Shown piece after piece: positions 1 through 8,762 of a DNA stretch of 51,065 bases. How positions within the stretch are numbered: the first letter of the stretch is position 1; every line of letters starts with the position of its first letter. The DNA is taken from assembly GCA_025800345.1 (NCBI GenBank), contig JAOXSB010000300.1, positions 1-51,065 on the forward strand, read 5' to 3'. The notes under the pieces are model-generated. The model made no database searches. It was not told where the DNA came from and saw nothing but the letters and a program-made list of their open reading frames with translations. Both the position numbers and the translations under genes were made by a program. The DNA comes from Mangrovicoccus sp. GTDB lineage: Bacteria; Pseudomonadota; Alphaproteobacteria; Rhodobacterales; Rhodobacteraceae.

Positions 1-1
1 G

Positions 2-55
2 CTTTGCGCCGCGGATGAAAAAATCGTCAAGGGCTACATGCCCTATAGCCGCTAA
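2..55 (+). CDS. rpmI: 50S ribosomal protein L35, C-terminal end (partial)
   Basis: Only the last 17 codons are in the window, ending KGYMPYSR and a TAA stop; the rest lies upstream. This tail matches the end of bacterial L35, a small basic protein of the large ribosomal subunit. The stop sits 12 nt before the rplT start, which is the usual rpmI-rplT order, and the rplT ribosome binding site AGGAGG begins right after the stop. The identification depends as much on the neighbour as on the short peptide. Confidence 0.85.
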   Translation, partial: LCAADEKIVKGYMPYSR

Positions 56-67
56 GGAGGATCTGGC

Positions 68-430
68 ATGTCTCGGACCAAAGGCGGCACCGTCGCACAC
101 GCACGCCACCGCAAGGTGATCAAGGCCGCAAAAGGCTATTACGGTTCGCGTTCGCGTAACTTCAAGACCGCAACGCAGGCTGTTGATAAGGCGAACCAAT
201 ACGCCACGCGCGACCGCAAACAGCGCAAGCGGAATTTCCGCGCGCTCTGGATCCAGCGGATCAATGCCGCTGTGCGCAGCCATGACGAAGCTTTGACCTA
301 TTCGCGTTTCATCAACGGTCTTGGCAAAGCCGGGATCGAAGTGGACCGTAAGGTTCTGGCCGATCTGGCTGTGAACGAGCCCGCCGCGTTTGGCGTGATC
401 GTGGAAAAAGCCAAAGCTGCTCTGGCCTGA
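68..430 (+). CDS. rplT: 50S ribosomal protein L20
   Basis: The 120-residue product has the family's typical length and strongly basic N-terminal half, with the characteristic stretch [19 protein letters not shown] near residues 8-26 and a globular C-terminal half ([19 protein letters not shown]). L20 binds 23S rRNA early in assembly of the large subunit. The start is supported by AGGAGG 8 nt upstream. It is co-transcribed with rpmI and followed by an intrinsic terminator about 50 nt after the stop, so the operon ends here. In other bacteria L20 autoregulates rpmI-rplT; nothing can be said about that here because the leader is outside the window. Confidence 0.98.
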   Translation: MSRTKGGTVAHARHRKVIKAAKGYYGSRSRNFKTATQAVDKANQYATRDRKQRKRNFRALWIQRINAAVRSHDEALTYSRFINGLGKAGIEVDRKVLADLAVNEPAAFGVIVEKAKAALA

Positions 431-476
431 TCTGGCCAAAGGCGCGGATCACGCGCCGATCAAGAGCGATTGAATT

Positions 477-509
477 GCGCCGTGCCCATTGGGTGCGGCG
501 CTTTTTATT
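477..509 (+). terminator. Intrinsic terminator of rpmI-rplT
   Basis: GCGCCGTGCCC and GGGTGCGGCGC form an 11-bp stem (two G.U pairs) around a 3-nt ATT loop, directly followed by TTTTTATTT. It lies 47 nt after the rplT stop and before the converging gene at 561. Confidence 0.93.
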
Positions 510-560
510 TGGTCCGGTTGTTTGGGCCAGTTATTTGGGCCGGCACGTTCGGGCGCGGCG

Positions 561-2279
561 CTAGTCCAGCGCGGCTTCTTGCAATTGTAATTTCTGCCCT
601 GGCGGGCCCGCGGCGCGATGAACCAACCGCGCGATATCCCTGGTGCCCGGTGCCCCAAGCATTTCCCAAGATCCATCATTTTTGCGCCGCAATGTATCGG
701 GCTGGGCCATGTTTTGCCGCCGCCTTGTCATGGCATTGATCTGCCCATCGGGCCCATGGGCGAGCCGGTCATCCCATGGGGCAATGGGCCAGATCAGCGG
801 ATCGATCCGCTGATCTGCGCGGTAATTGATGCGCCATAGGCGGCTTTCTGCCCCGGCCCCGGCATATTCGCGCTTTTGATACAGGGGCAGGGCCAGCGAG
901 ATGAAAGCGGGGGCGGAATAGTGAAACCCGTTATGAGCGATCACCGCGATTTCCACCCGGCTACTGGCAATGCCGCTGGGGCCGCGCAGCTCTGACGGGT
1001 CATGCCAATCCACGAGGATTTCGGCCTGGGCATCGCCTGGCCCGTTGGTGGTGATGGTCACCTTTTCAGGATTGCCCCGCAGCAGCACCCAGTGAAATTG
1101 CAACGGATGCCCATTGGGATCTTTGCTGCTGGCCGCGCTGATTACCATGCGCCGCTGGCCTGCAAAAGACCGCCAGATCCGGGCAATGGCGCTGGGGGTG
1201 GTGAACAGCTCTTCGCTGAGATTGACCGCCAGATAATCCCAGCCGCGCCGGGCCCGCAGGTCTTCCACCATGCGCAGCGTGACCATGGGCGGGATCTGAT
1301 CCGGGCGCAGGCTATTGGCCAGGCTGATCATGGCCAGCGGGCGCAGGCTTTCCCCGGCAAAGGCGGTGGGATGGGCGGCGGGGCTAAGATATTGGGCATC
1401 GCTGCGCACCTCTTGCCGGGTGCGGCGCAGGATCATTTGCGCCGTGGCGGGAAGCAGGCCTTCCTCGCGCAGCCGGGCAAATGTGTTCGGCGGGAAAGCG
1501 GCATAAGTCAGGGCCAAAGCGCGCAAAAACGCCCGATCAGAGCCAGAAGAGCCCTGACTGATCAGCATATAAGGGGTTTGCGCCGCATAAAGATCGCCGA
1601 TGGCCAGATCATGGTCGCGATGTTCGGGATGCACATACAGATGATTGGCGGCGTAAAGCCCATAAGCGGTTTGCGCCGGGACCTGGCTTTGCATGGCCAG
1701 GCGCGGCAGGCTACGAGAGAAAATACCGCGCGTCACCGCCAAAGAGGCGTTGCCGATCACCGGCAGATCAAAGCGAAACGGCCCGGCCAAGCCAGTGCCA
1801 TAGCGTTGGCGGATTGGCCCGTCTTGATAGCGGGTTTCTCGCAATTGCGGCAGGGTGGTTAGATCCAACCGGGAATGATCTTGATCGCGATTGTCATAAA
1901 GCACATTGGCAAGGCCTGCGGCTTTTCCTTGGCGAAACAAGCGGTTGATCATGGCATCTTCGGCGGTGCTGCCCGTGCTGACCACGGCGGGCACCCGCGG
2001 ATGCTGGGGCGCGGTGATCTGAAATGGCGCGCTGCTTTGCCCGGCGAGCGCCTCTTGTGTGATCATCACCGGTGCTGGGCGCTGGGGGTTTTCGGCGCTT
2101 TGGGCGCGGGCTGTTGCGGCCAGAGTGAGCCCCCCTAGGAGCAACGAGAGAGAGATGCAGAGCCCCAGGCGCGCACGGTGTCTTGTTAGATCATTAATTG
2201 CTTTTCTCCAGGTTTTCCGCCGCAGCAGGGCCTTGGCCCCGCCCAATGATGAGATTCGTATCGCCAGCTTGGGGAGCAT
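561..2279 (-). CDS. Unknown exported protein with a PKD-like segment
   Basis: I do not recognise a named family. The 572-residue product has a hydrophobic export segment at about residues 38-58 ending near TARAQ, so it is probably periplasmic or secreted. Residues about 380-460 resemble a PKD/cadherin-like beta domain (SSKDPNGHPLQFHWVLLRG, then alternating polar/hydrophobic strands). No catalytic motif is evident. The start is doubtful: the ATG at 2279 gives an unusually long 38-residue n-region, has no ribosome binding site, and lies only 3 nt from the start of the divergent gene. A rare ATT at 2198, preceded by GGAG at 7 nt, would give a normal signal peptide. The reading frame itself is well supported by length and codon pattern. 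Confidence 0.75.
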   Translation of the reverse strand: MLPKLAIRISSLGGAKALLRRKTWRKAINDLTRHRARLGLCISLSLLLGGLTLAATARAQSAENPQRPAPVMITQEALAGQSSAPFQITAPQHPRVPAVVSTGSTAEDAMINRLFRQGKAAGLANVLYDNRDQDHSRLDLTTLPQLRETRYQDGPIRQRYGTGLAGPFRFDLPVIGNASLAVTRGIFSRSLPRLAMQSQVPAQTAYGLYAANHLYVHPEHRDHDLAIGDLYAAQTPYMLISQGSSGSDRAFLRALALTYAAFPPNTFARLREEGLLPATAQMILRRTRQEVRSDAQYLSPAAHPTAFAGESLRPLAMISLANSLRPDQIPPMVTLRMVEDLRARRGWDYLAVNLSEELFTTPSAIARIWRSFAGQRRMVISAASSKDPNGHPLQFHWVLLRGNPEKVTITTNGPGDAQAEILVDWHDPSELRGPSGIASSRVEIAVIAHNGFHYSAPAFISLALPLYQKREYAGAGAESRLWRINYRADQRIDPLIWPIAPWDDRLAHGPDGQINAMTRRRQNMAQPDTLRRKNDGSWEMLGAPGTRDIARLVHRAAGPPGQKLQLQEAALD

Positions 2280-2282
2280 GTT

Positions 2283-2546
2283 ATGGAAGATAAATACGAA
2301 GGCTATACAGCGGGGTTAACAGCCCCCGGAATTGACGCTGATCCGATCACGCCGAGCGATTCCGCGGATCTGCCGCAGGTCTCACGCGGGATCTATGTGG
2401 GCAGCACCGGCCATATCCGTGTGGAGCTGCTCAGCGGCAAGGAAGTGACCTTCCGCAATATGCAAGCGGGGGGCTTTTATCCGCTTCGTGTGCGCAAGGT
2501 TCTGGCCACGGGCACCACTGCCAATAATCTGGTGGCGATTGCGTAA
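2283..2546 (+). CDS. Gene transfer agent spike-base protein homologue (Rcc01079/GhsA-type)
   Basis: The 87-residue product follows the pattern I recall for the Rhodobacter capsulatus Rcc01079 family: a short N-terminus, then ITPSDSADLPQVSRGIYVG, a beta-rich middle (SGKEVTFRNMQAGGFYPLRV) and a closing RKVLATGTTANNLVAI. In R. capsulatus this family forms the base of the capsid head spikes of the gene transfer agent. GGGGAG 7 nt upstream supports the ATG. No other GTA gene is adjacent: the usual partner GhsB is absent, and the neighbours are an unknown divergent gene and a tRNA. It may serve a GTA encoded elsewhere or be a phage-derived remnant. The family call is from memory of the pattern, not from a search. 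Confidence 0.72.
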   Translation: MEDKYEGYTAGLTAPGIDADPITPSDSADLPQVSRGIYVGSTGHIRVELLSGKEVTFRNMQAGGFYPLRVRKVLATGTTANNLVAIA

Positions 2547-2721
2547 AGGCAATCATCCGCGCCCAAAGCTATTGTTTGGGGCCTTTATGCCCCATGGGGA
2601 CCCCCATATGGCGGGGCGCGCGAGCGCTCTCTGATCGGGGTTGCCTCCGCAACGGGCAGGGCCGCGCGCGCCGCGCAAGGGCCTTGGCCGTCATAAGCGC
2701 GAAAGGGTGTTAGCTTTGCCA

Positions 2722-2750
2722 TTGCGTATGGCTGCGCGGATGCCTATACC
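2722..2750 (+). promoter_or_regulatory. Probable sigma-70-type promoter of tRNA-Arg
   Basis: TTGCGT at 2722-2727 and TATACC at 2745-2750 are separated by exactly 17 nt, and the mature tRNA begins 10 nt after the -10 element. The region 2547-2721 upstream holds no gene that I can support. Confidence 0.6.
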
Positions 2751-2759
2751 GCGCGCCAG

Positions 2760-2836
<77 letters not shown>

Positions 2837-2939
2837 TTTTCGCTTTCTCAGAAGATTACGCGCTGCAAACTGCGTCTTGGGCTGGCCCAGGGGGTCTTGG
2901 CCCATTGACCAAGCCGCCAAAGCGCCGCATATCCCCGCC

Positions 2940-4736
2940 ATGACAGAGCTTTCGCGTATCCGCAATTTCTCCATCGTGGCCCATATCGATCATGGGAAAT
3001 CCACTCTTGCTGACCGGCTGATCCAGCTTACGGGCACTGTGGCTGCTCGGGATATGCAGGAACAGCTGCTCGACAGTATGGATATCGAGCGCGAGCGGGG
3101 CATCACCATCAAGGCCAATACGGTGCGCATCGAGTACCCGGCCAAGGATGGCGAGACCTATGTGCTCAATCTGATCGACACGCCCGGCCATGTGGATTTC
3201 GCCTATGAGGTCTCTCGCTCCATGCAAGCGGTTGAGGGCTCGCTTTTGGTGGTGGATGCCTCCCAAGGGGTAGAGGCGCAGACCTTGGCCAATGTCTATC
3301 AAGCCATTGACGCGGATCACGAGATCGTGCCGGTGCTGAACAAAGTGGATTTGCCCGCAGCAGAGCCAGAACGGGTGGCGGAGCAGATCGAAGATGTGAT
3401 CGGCATTGATGCCTCGGACGCGGTGCAAATTTCAGCCAAGACCGGCCTCGGCATCCCGGAGGTCCTAGAAGCCATTGTGGAGCGCTTGCCGGCCCCCGCA
3501 GGGGTCCGAGACGCGCCGCTAAAGGCGATGTTGGTGGACAGCTATTACGACGCCTATCTGGGTGTGGTGGTTCTGATCCGGGTCATCGATGGGGTGATCA
3601 AAAAAGGCGATCGGATCCGCATGCTCTCGACCAATGCGGTCTATCCGGTGGATCGGCTGGGCGTGTTCCGCCCGAAAATGCAGGATATTGGCGAGTTGGG
3701 ACCGGGCGAGATCGGTTTTCTCACCGCGTCGATCAAACAGGTGCGCGACACCCGTGTGGGCGACACCATCACCCATGAGAAAAAAGGCACCACCGACCCG
3801 CTGCCGGGTTTTAAACCTTCGGTGCCCGTGGTGTTCTGCGGTCTTTTCCCAGTGGATAGCGCTGAATTTGAAGATCTGCGCGACGCGATCGAAAAACTGG
3901 CGCTGAATGACGCCAGCTTTAGCCATGAGATGGAAACCTCGGCCGCCCTGGGCTTTGGCTTCCGCTGCGGCTTCTTGGGCCTTTTGCATCTGGAAGTGAT
4001 CCGCGACCGGTTGGAGCGGGAATATGGGATCGAGCTGATCACCACCGCCCCCAGCGTGGTCTATCACGTGCATATGCGCGATGGCACCGTGCAAGAGCTG
4101 CACAATCCCGCGGATATGCCCGACCTGACCCATGTGGATCACATTGAGGAGCCACGGATCAAAGCCACGATTTTGGTGCCCGATGAGTATCTGGGTGATG
4201 TGCTCAAGCTGTGCCAAGATCGCCGGGGCATTCAGCAGGATCTGACCTATGCGGGCAGCCGCGCCATGGCGGTCTATGACCTGCCGCTCAATGAGGTGGT
4301 GTTTGATTTCTATGACCGGCTGAAATCAGTGACCAAAGGCTATGCCAGCTTTGATTATTCCATGGAGGGCTATCGCCAGGACAATCTGGTGAAGATGCAA
4401 GTGCTGGTGAATGACGAGCCAGTGGATGCGCTGTCTATGATGGTCCATCGCGACCGGGCCGAGATGCGCGGCCGGGCCATGTGCGAAAAGCTCAAAGAGC
4501 TGATCCCGCGCCATATGTTTAAAATCCCGATCCAAGCGGCCATTGGCGGCAAGGTGATCGCTCGCGAGACGCTGTCGGCCATGCGCAAAGACGTGACCGC
4601 AAAATGCTATGGCGGCGATGTGAGCCGGAAGCGCAAGCTGCTGGACAAGCAAAAGGCCGGGAAAAAGAAGATGCGCCAATTCGGCAAAGTCGAAATTCCC
4701 CAACAGGCCTTTATCAGCGCGCTCAAGATGGATTGA
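2940..4736 (+). CDS. lepA: Elongation factor 4 (ribosomal back-translocase LepA)
   Basis: The 598-residue product has LepA length and order. The GTPase domain comes first, with P-loop AHIDHGKST near residue 14, RGITIK switch, DTPGH G3 and NKVD G4. Domains II and III follow, then the LepA-specific C-terminal domain ending in a basic tail ([28 protein letters not shown]). It is a ribosome-associated translational GTPase acting in the cytoplasm under stress or during initiation. The frame is open upstream to 2829, into the tRNA, but the start chosen is the ATG giving [19 protein letters not shown], which matches family N-termini. It stands as a single gene. Confidence 0.97.
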   Translation: MTELSRIRNFSIVAHIDHGKSTLADRLIQLTGTVAARDMQEQLLDSMDIERERGITIKANTVRIEYPAKDGETYVLNLIDTPGHVDFAYEVSRSMQAVEGSLLVVDASQGVEAQTLANVYQAIDADHEIVPVLNKVDLPAAEPERVAEQIEDVIGIDASDAVQISAKTGLGIPEVLEAIVERLPAPAGVRDAPLKAMLVDSYYDAYLGVVVLIRVIDGVIKKGDRIRMLSTNAVYPVDRLGVFRPKMQDIGELGPGEIGFLTASIKQVRDTRVGDTITHEKKGTTDPLPGFKPSVPVVFCGLFPVDSAEFEDLRDAIEKLALNDASFSHEMETSAALGFGFRCGFLGLLHLEVIRDRLEREYGIELITTAPSVVYHVHMRDGTVQELHNPADMPDLTHVDHIEEPRIKATILVPDEYLGDVLKLCQDRRGIQQDLTYAGSRAMAVYDLPLNEVVFDFYDRLKSVTKGYASFDYSMEGYRQDNLVKMQVLVNDEPVDALSMMVHRDRAEMRGRAMCEKLKELIPRHMFKIPIQAAIGGKVIARETLSAMRKDVTAKCYGGDVSRKRKLLDKQKAGKKKMRQFGKVEIPQQAFISALKMD

Positions 4737-4988
4737 GGCGGGGTTTTCCCGCAATTGGGCGGAGCGGTGTCATATCGCTCTGCCAGGCAAAGCGGTTTTA
4801 TGGCTGCGGGCGATGATCGCAGGCCCGCCGTTTTGATACGCCTCTGGTGCGGCCCTGTGATTGCGGCCCTGTGAGCGCCGCCCGCCAAAGACGGATCCCA
4901 CCCCCAACCAAAGTCGCAGATCGCAAAACCGGGCCGCTCTGGCGCTTGCCCATCAGATCGCGCAGATTGACCGGGGGAGGATGATCAT

Positions 4989-6161
4989 ATGCAGGATTTT
5001 AGTTTTCACACCACGCCGGCCATTCGCCAGATCGCCGGAGGGGCGGCGCATCTGGGCGAGATCCTCAGCGAATTGCCAGGCATTGCGCCGGGCGCGGGGA
5101 TCTTGCTGGTTACCGATCCGGGGCTGATGAAACTGGGCCTGGTGAGCCCGGCGCTGGACAGTTTGAAAACGGCCGGGTTCGCGGTGACGCTGTTTGATGG
5201 GATCGAGCCAGATCCAAAAGCTGCCACAGTGCATGAGGTGACTGCGCTAGCCCAAAGCGCCGGGGTGGGGGCGGTGATCGGTTTTGGCGGTGGCTCTTCT
5301 ATGGATGTGGCCAAAGTGGTGGCGCTGCTTTTGGGCTCGGATCAACCGCTTGATGAGATGTATGGGGTGGCTCAGGCCCGCGGCCAGCGCCTGCCTTTGA
5401 TCTTGGTGCCCACCACCGCTGGCACTGGCTCTGAGGTCACGCCGATCTCGATCCTGACCACAGGCACAGCAGAGAAAAAGGGTATCAGCTCGCCCTTGAT
5501 CCTGCCCGATTTGGCGCTGCTGGATTGTGATCTGACCCTTGGCCTGCCCCCTGCGGTCACCGCCGCCACCGGGGTGGATGCCATGGTGCATGCGATCGAG
5601 GCCTATACGTCGAAAAACGCCAATAACAATCCCATCAGCCGGATGCTGGCGCTGCAAGCGCTGGATCTGCTCAGCGGCAATATCCGAACCGCCGTGTCTG
5701 ACGGGCAGAACCGGGCCGCGCGTGCCAATATGTTGCTGGGCTCGATGCTGGCCGGGCAGGCCTTTGCCAATGCGCCAGTGGCTGCGGTTCACGCCCTGGC
5801 CTATCCGGTGGGCAGTCTGTTTCATGTGCCCCATGGGCTGTCTAATGCGCTGGTGCTGGCCCAGGTGATGCGGTTCAATGCGCCTGCTTGCGGTTCGCAA
5901 TATGCTGAGCTTGCCCCGCATATTTTCCCCGATATGGATATGGGCCGCGACAGCCAAGCCATCACCGCCGAGCTTATCGACCGGCTGGCGGCGCTGAACA
6001 CCGAGCTGGGGCTCGAGCCCGGTTTGCGCGGTGTGGGCATCGGCGCAAGCGATATCGACAAGCTGGCCAGCGACGCCATGAACCAAACCCGGCTCTTGGT
6101 GAACAACCCCCGCGAGTTGGGGCTGCAAGACGCCAAAGCGATCTATCACGCGGCGCTCTAG
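4989..6161 (+). CDS. Iron-containing (group III) alcohol dehydrogenase
   Basis: The 390-residue product is a standard-length member of the Fe-ADH family, which oxidises or reduces alcohols/aldehydes with NAD(P). Visible motifs are the nucleotide-binding GGGSSMDVAK (about 100-109), PTTAGTGSEVTP (141-152), and the metal site: D197 and H201 in DAMVHAIEAY, plus two further histidines in AVHALAYPVG and HVPHGLSNAL. GGGGGAGG 8 nt upstream of the ATG sets the start. It is monocistronic, with a small gene converging from the other strand. The physiological substrate cannot be read from sequence or context. Confidence 0.93.
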   Translation: MQDFSFHTTPAIRQIAGGAAHLGEILSELPGIAPGAGILLVTDPGLMKLGLVSPALDSLKTAGFAVTLFDGIEPDPKAATVHEVTALAQSAGVGAVIGFGGGSSMDVAKVVALLLGSDQPLDEMYGVAQARGQRLPLILVPTTAGTGSEVTPISILTTGTAEKKGISSPLILPDLALLDCDLTLGLPPAVTAATGVDAMVHAIEAYTSKNANNNPISRMLALQALDLLSGNIRTAVSDGQNRAARANMLLGSMLAGQAFANAPVAAVHALAYPVGSLFHVPHGLSNALVLAQVMRFNAPACGSQYAELAPHIFPDMDMGRDSQAITAELIDRLAALNTELGLEPGLRGVGIGASDIDKLASDAMNQTRLLVNNPRELGLQDAKAIYHAAL

Positions 6162-6187
6162 CCGGGCCAAGCGCCCTGCCTGGGCCG

Positions 6188-6388
6188 TTACTTGCGCCGG
6201 GATTTGCTCGATTTCGGCGGGGTGGCCCAGGGCATCCAGATGGCCATCCACAGATCGATCATCTGAGTTTGCCATTCTTGCATCATGGCTTTTTGCTGGC
6301 GGCGCATCTCGGCGCTCAGTTGGCCTTTGCTGGCATTGGCCATTTTATGCCATTCGCTGAGCCAGGCGCTCATATAGGGGTTCTTCAT
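6188..6388 (-). CDS. Conserved small protein of unknown function
   Basis: A 66-residue reading frame beginning MKNPYMSAWLSEWHKMANA. The start was chosen because AAGGAA lies 7 nt upstream; the frame stays open 17 codons further without a better site. The product is Met/Trp/Gln-rich, probably an amphipathic helix followed by a basic tail (SSKSRRK). I do not recognise a family and assign no function. It converges with the alcohol dehydrogenase (26 nt between stops) and lies downstream of moaA on the same strand. Confidence 0.6.
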   Translation of the reverse strand: MKNPYMSAWLSEWHKMANASKGQLSAEMRRQQKAMMQEWQTQMIDLWMAIWMPWATPPKSSKSRRK

Positions 6389-6474
6389 GGGAAATTCCTT
6401 TGCGGCGAATAGGGCCAGTCTAAAGGCATTTTGTAACAATCGCGCAAGGGGGGCTTGGGGGAGTTGCGGTGGGG

Positions 6475-7491
6475 CTAGCCGCCCGTATGGCTCATATGCC
6501 GGGACATCTGCCCATCAGCGCGCTGACGGGAATAGTCAAAATCATGGCCTTTGGGCTTGAGCTGAATTGCCGCTCGGATCGCCGCTTCCAAAGCCGCGTC
6601 GCTATCGGGGTGATCGCGCAGGGGTTTGCGCAGATCGGCCATATCCTCTTGCCCCAAGCACATATAAAGCTGGCCGGTGCAGGTCAGGCGCACCCGGTTG
6701 CAGCTTTCGCAGAAATTATGGCTCATGGGGGTGATCAGCCCGATTTTCTGCCCGGTCTCTTCCAGGCGGAGATAGCGCGCGGGCCCGCCGCTGCGTTCGG
6801 CCAGATCCGTGACGCGATAGCGGCTTTCCAACTGCGCACGCAGATCCTTTAGGGACCAATATTGATCCAGGCGGTCTTCATTGCCCAAATCCCCCATGGG
6901 CATGACCTCAATCCAGGTCAGATCCATATCCTGGGCAGCGCACCATTGGGTCATGGAAAAGAGCTCATCCTCGTTAAAGCCCTTCAGCGCCACCGCGTTC
7001 AGTTTGATGCGCATGCCCGCCTTTTGGGCGGCTTCAAGCCCGCGCAGCACTTGTGGCAAGCGGCCCCAGCGGGTGACCTCAGTGAATTTCTCCGCATCAA
7101 GCGTGTCGAGCGAGACATTGATCCGCTTCACCCCGCAAGCGGCCAGATCCCCAGCAAAGCGTTCCAGTTGCGAGCCATTGGTGGTCAGTGTCAGCTCTTC
7201 CAAGGCGCCGCTGTCCAAATGCCGGGACATAGCGCGGAAAAAGGTCATGATATCGCGCCGCACCAAAGGCTCGCCGCCGGTGATGCGCAGCTTGCGCACG
7301 CCCAGGGCGATGAAACGGCTGCATAAGCGATCAAGCTCTTCCAGGCTCAGCAGCTCTTTCTTGGGCAGAAAGGTCATATTCTCGGCCATGCAATAGACAC
7401 AGCGGAAATCGCAGCGATCGGTGACCGAGAGGCGCAAATAGCTCACCGGGCGGGCAAATGGATCGATCAGCGGGGCAGATGTCATCGTCAT
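6475..7491 (-). CDS. moaA: GTP 3',8-cyclase, molybdenum cofactor biosynthesis
   Basis: The 338-residue product is a radical-SAM enzyme that converts GTP to 3',8-cyclo-7,8-dihydro-GTP, the first step of molybdopterin synthesis. The N-terminal [4Fe-4S] motif CDFRCVYC (CxxxCxxC) is present. So is the second, C-terminal cluster motif [18 protein letters not shown], and the protein ends in the Gly-Gly tail (HTGG) that the family needs. The start at 7491 has AGGA nearby; a second in-frame ATG at 7485 is possible. Molybdopterin is required by the nitrate reductase encoded at 14.3-17.0 kb, but the two are not in one operon. Confidence 0.97.
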   Translation of the reverse strand: MTMTSAPLIDPFARPVSYLRLSVTDRCDFRCVYCMAENMTFLPKKELLSLEELDRLCSRFIALGVRKLRITGGEPLVRRDIMTFFRAMSRHLDSGALEELTLTTNGSQLERFAGDLAACGVKRINVSLDTLDAEKFTEVTRWGRLPQVLRGLEAAQKAGMRIKLNAVALKGFNEDELFSMTQWCAAQDMDLTWIEVMPMGDLGNEDRLDQYWSLKDLRAQLESRYRVTDLAERSGGPARYLRLEETGQKIGLITPMSHNFCESCNRVRLTCTGQLYMCLGQEDMADLRKPLRDHPDSDAALEAAIRAAIQLKPKGHDFDYSRQRADGQMSRHMSHTGG

Positions 7492-7642
7492 GGGGTCCTA
7501 GAGCGGGTGTTAAAAACTTAAGGGATCGCCCGGATTTGTCCAGGCTTTGACGGCCCAAGGGGCATAACCGCGCGCCAAAGGCGCGCCGGGCCCAACGGGA
7601 TAAGCCCCGCAAGGGGCGCAGACGGGCGGGAGCCCCCCTGGT

Positions 7643-8536
7643 TTACTGCTCGGCTGCCGCTTCCAGCGCCTCTTGCCAGGCCTGGGCAAAGGCCTCGAGC
7701 CCGGCTTGCGAGAAATGGCAGCCATCGGGACGGCGCAGCTCTGGGGCGGCCAGCAGATCGGTATTGGGCCCGCGCAACACGCCAGGGGTCTCGCGGATGA
7801 TCTCTTCTTGCAGGGCCAGCAAACGGGTGTCGCTGTCATTGCCGCAAATGCTCACCAAGGACAGATAGACTGGCGCGTCGGTGATGGCGCGGATCTCGGC
7901 CAAAAGCGTGTCGAAACTGGCGCGGTAATTCCACGCGCCGCGCAGGGCGCGGTGATTGCTTTCCCCTTGATGGATCAGCACCGCGTCGATGGGCCCAAGC
8001 GCTGCTTGGGTGGCGCGCAGCTCGGCTAGGAAATACTCCAAATGCGGCGGTGTGGCCAATTCCTGCATCGTGGCCCCGCCATAACCGGCCATTGAGAAAA
8101 ATACCGCCGCGTCCCCTTGGGCCAATTGCAACGCGCCCAGCTTGCCCCAGACCGAGCCCCCAGGCCCGGTGCCGCCCAAGGTCGGGTCGCGATAGCCATA
8201 GGCTTTGCCCTCAAACACCATGAAAACCGGCCCTTGGGGCTGGGGGCCCGGATCGCCTGCATTGGTGGCATTGGATTGCCCATAGGTGACATAGATCTTG
8301 CCGCGCTTTGCCAGGCTTTTCGCCAAAGCCGGAGAGAGCGCTTCATGGGCGCTGGCATCGGTATTGCGCGCGGCCCGTGCGCTTTCAGCGCTCAGCGCGT
8401 TGCTTTGCCCATTGGCAAATGGCGCAGTTGCACAAGCAGGCAGCAATCCCAGGGCGCAGGCTGCCAAAACAATGCGCAACCAATGTTTTTTGCAGCTTTC
8501 ATCTGCCATCGGGCGGGGTGTCCTTTTCTTGTCCAA
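7643..8536 (-). CDS. Lipoprotein SGNH-type carbohydrate esterase (sialate O-acetylesterase/CE6-like)
   Basis: The 297-residue product has a type II signal peptide with lipobox LLPAC (Cys near residue 35), so it should be lipid-anchored on the periplasmic side. The mature part shows the SGNH blocks of acetylxylan/sialate O-acetylesterases: YVTYGQSNATN (nucleophile Ser), HQGESNH, and a C-terminal DGCHFS supplying Asp/His. It probably deacetylates a sugar polymer; the substrate is unknown. An internal ATG (MADESCKKHW) could be the true start and would give a more normal n-region. It stands alone, divergent from the ABC importer. The 150 nt downstream carry two GC hairpins without a T-run. Confidence 0.8.
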   Translation of the reverse strand: MDKKRTPRPMADESCKKHWLRIVLAACALGLLPACATAPFANGQSNALSAESARAARNTDASAHEALSPALAKSLAKRGKIYVTYGQSNATNAGDPGPQPQGPVFMVFEGKAYGYRDPTLGGTGPGGSVWGKLGALQLAQGDAAVFFSMAGYGGATMQELATPPHLEYFLAELRATQAALGPIDAVLIHQGESNHRALRGAWNYRASFDTLLAEIRAITDAPVYLSLVSICGNDSDTRLLALQEEIIRETPGVLRGPNTDLLAAPELRRPDGCHFSQAGLEAFAQAWQEALEAAAEQ

Positions 8537-8649
8537 ACGTCACCTTAAAGCCCATAGCCAGCCCCCAAGCACGGCCGCAAGCGGGTTACACGGGGATTTG
8601 AGGCGCTGGTCTTATGCGGCTTTGTCACAGGAAAGCTGGGTCTTGCGAC

Positions 8650-8665
8650 TTGATGCATGGATCAA
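8650..8665. promoter_or_regulatory. Dyad TTGAT-N6-ATCAA upstream of the ABC operon
   Basis: A perfect 5-bp inverted repeat with a 6-nt spacer lies 97 nt before the ATPase gene. It is flanked by a wider inverted pair TGTCACA (8623-8629) and TGTGACA (8679-8685). It looks like an operator region for an unknown regulator. The spacer is 2 nt too long for an FNR box. Confidence 0.35.
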
Positions 8666-8762
8666 AACCTGTACCGATTGTGACAGAACTATGGGTTGGG
8701 CGTGAAATCAGCAAATCCCCCTGGCATGGTTCGTGGAACGCACAGGTGGAAAGAGGCGCTGC

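Noticed and set aside
4848-4874. Tandem 13-bp direct repeat TGCGGCCCTGTGA before the alcohol dehydrogenase
   Set aside because: Only two copies, one base apart, in non-coding DNA; probably slippage, no further structure seen.
5247-6275. Long minus-strand open frame opposite the alcohol dehydrogenase
   Set aside because: His/Gln/Arg-rich translation without motifs; shadow of the real gene.
7500-7642. Two GC-rich hairpins downstream of the lipoprotein esterase
   Set aside because: Neither is followed by a T-run, and small GC palindromes are frequent in this sequence, so no terminator is claimed.
8650-8665. FNR-type box TTGAT...ATCAA
   Set aside because: The FNR/Anr spacer is 4 nt; here it is 6 nt, so it is listed only as an unassigned dyad.
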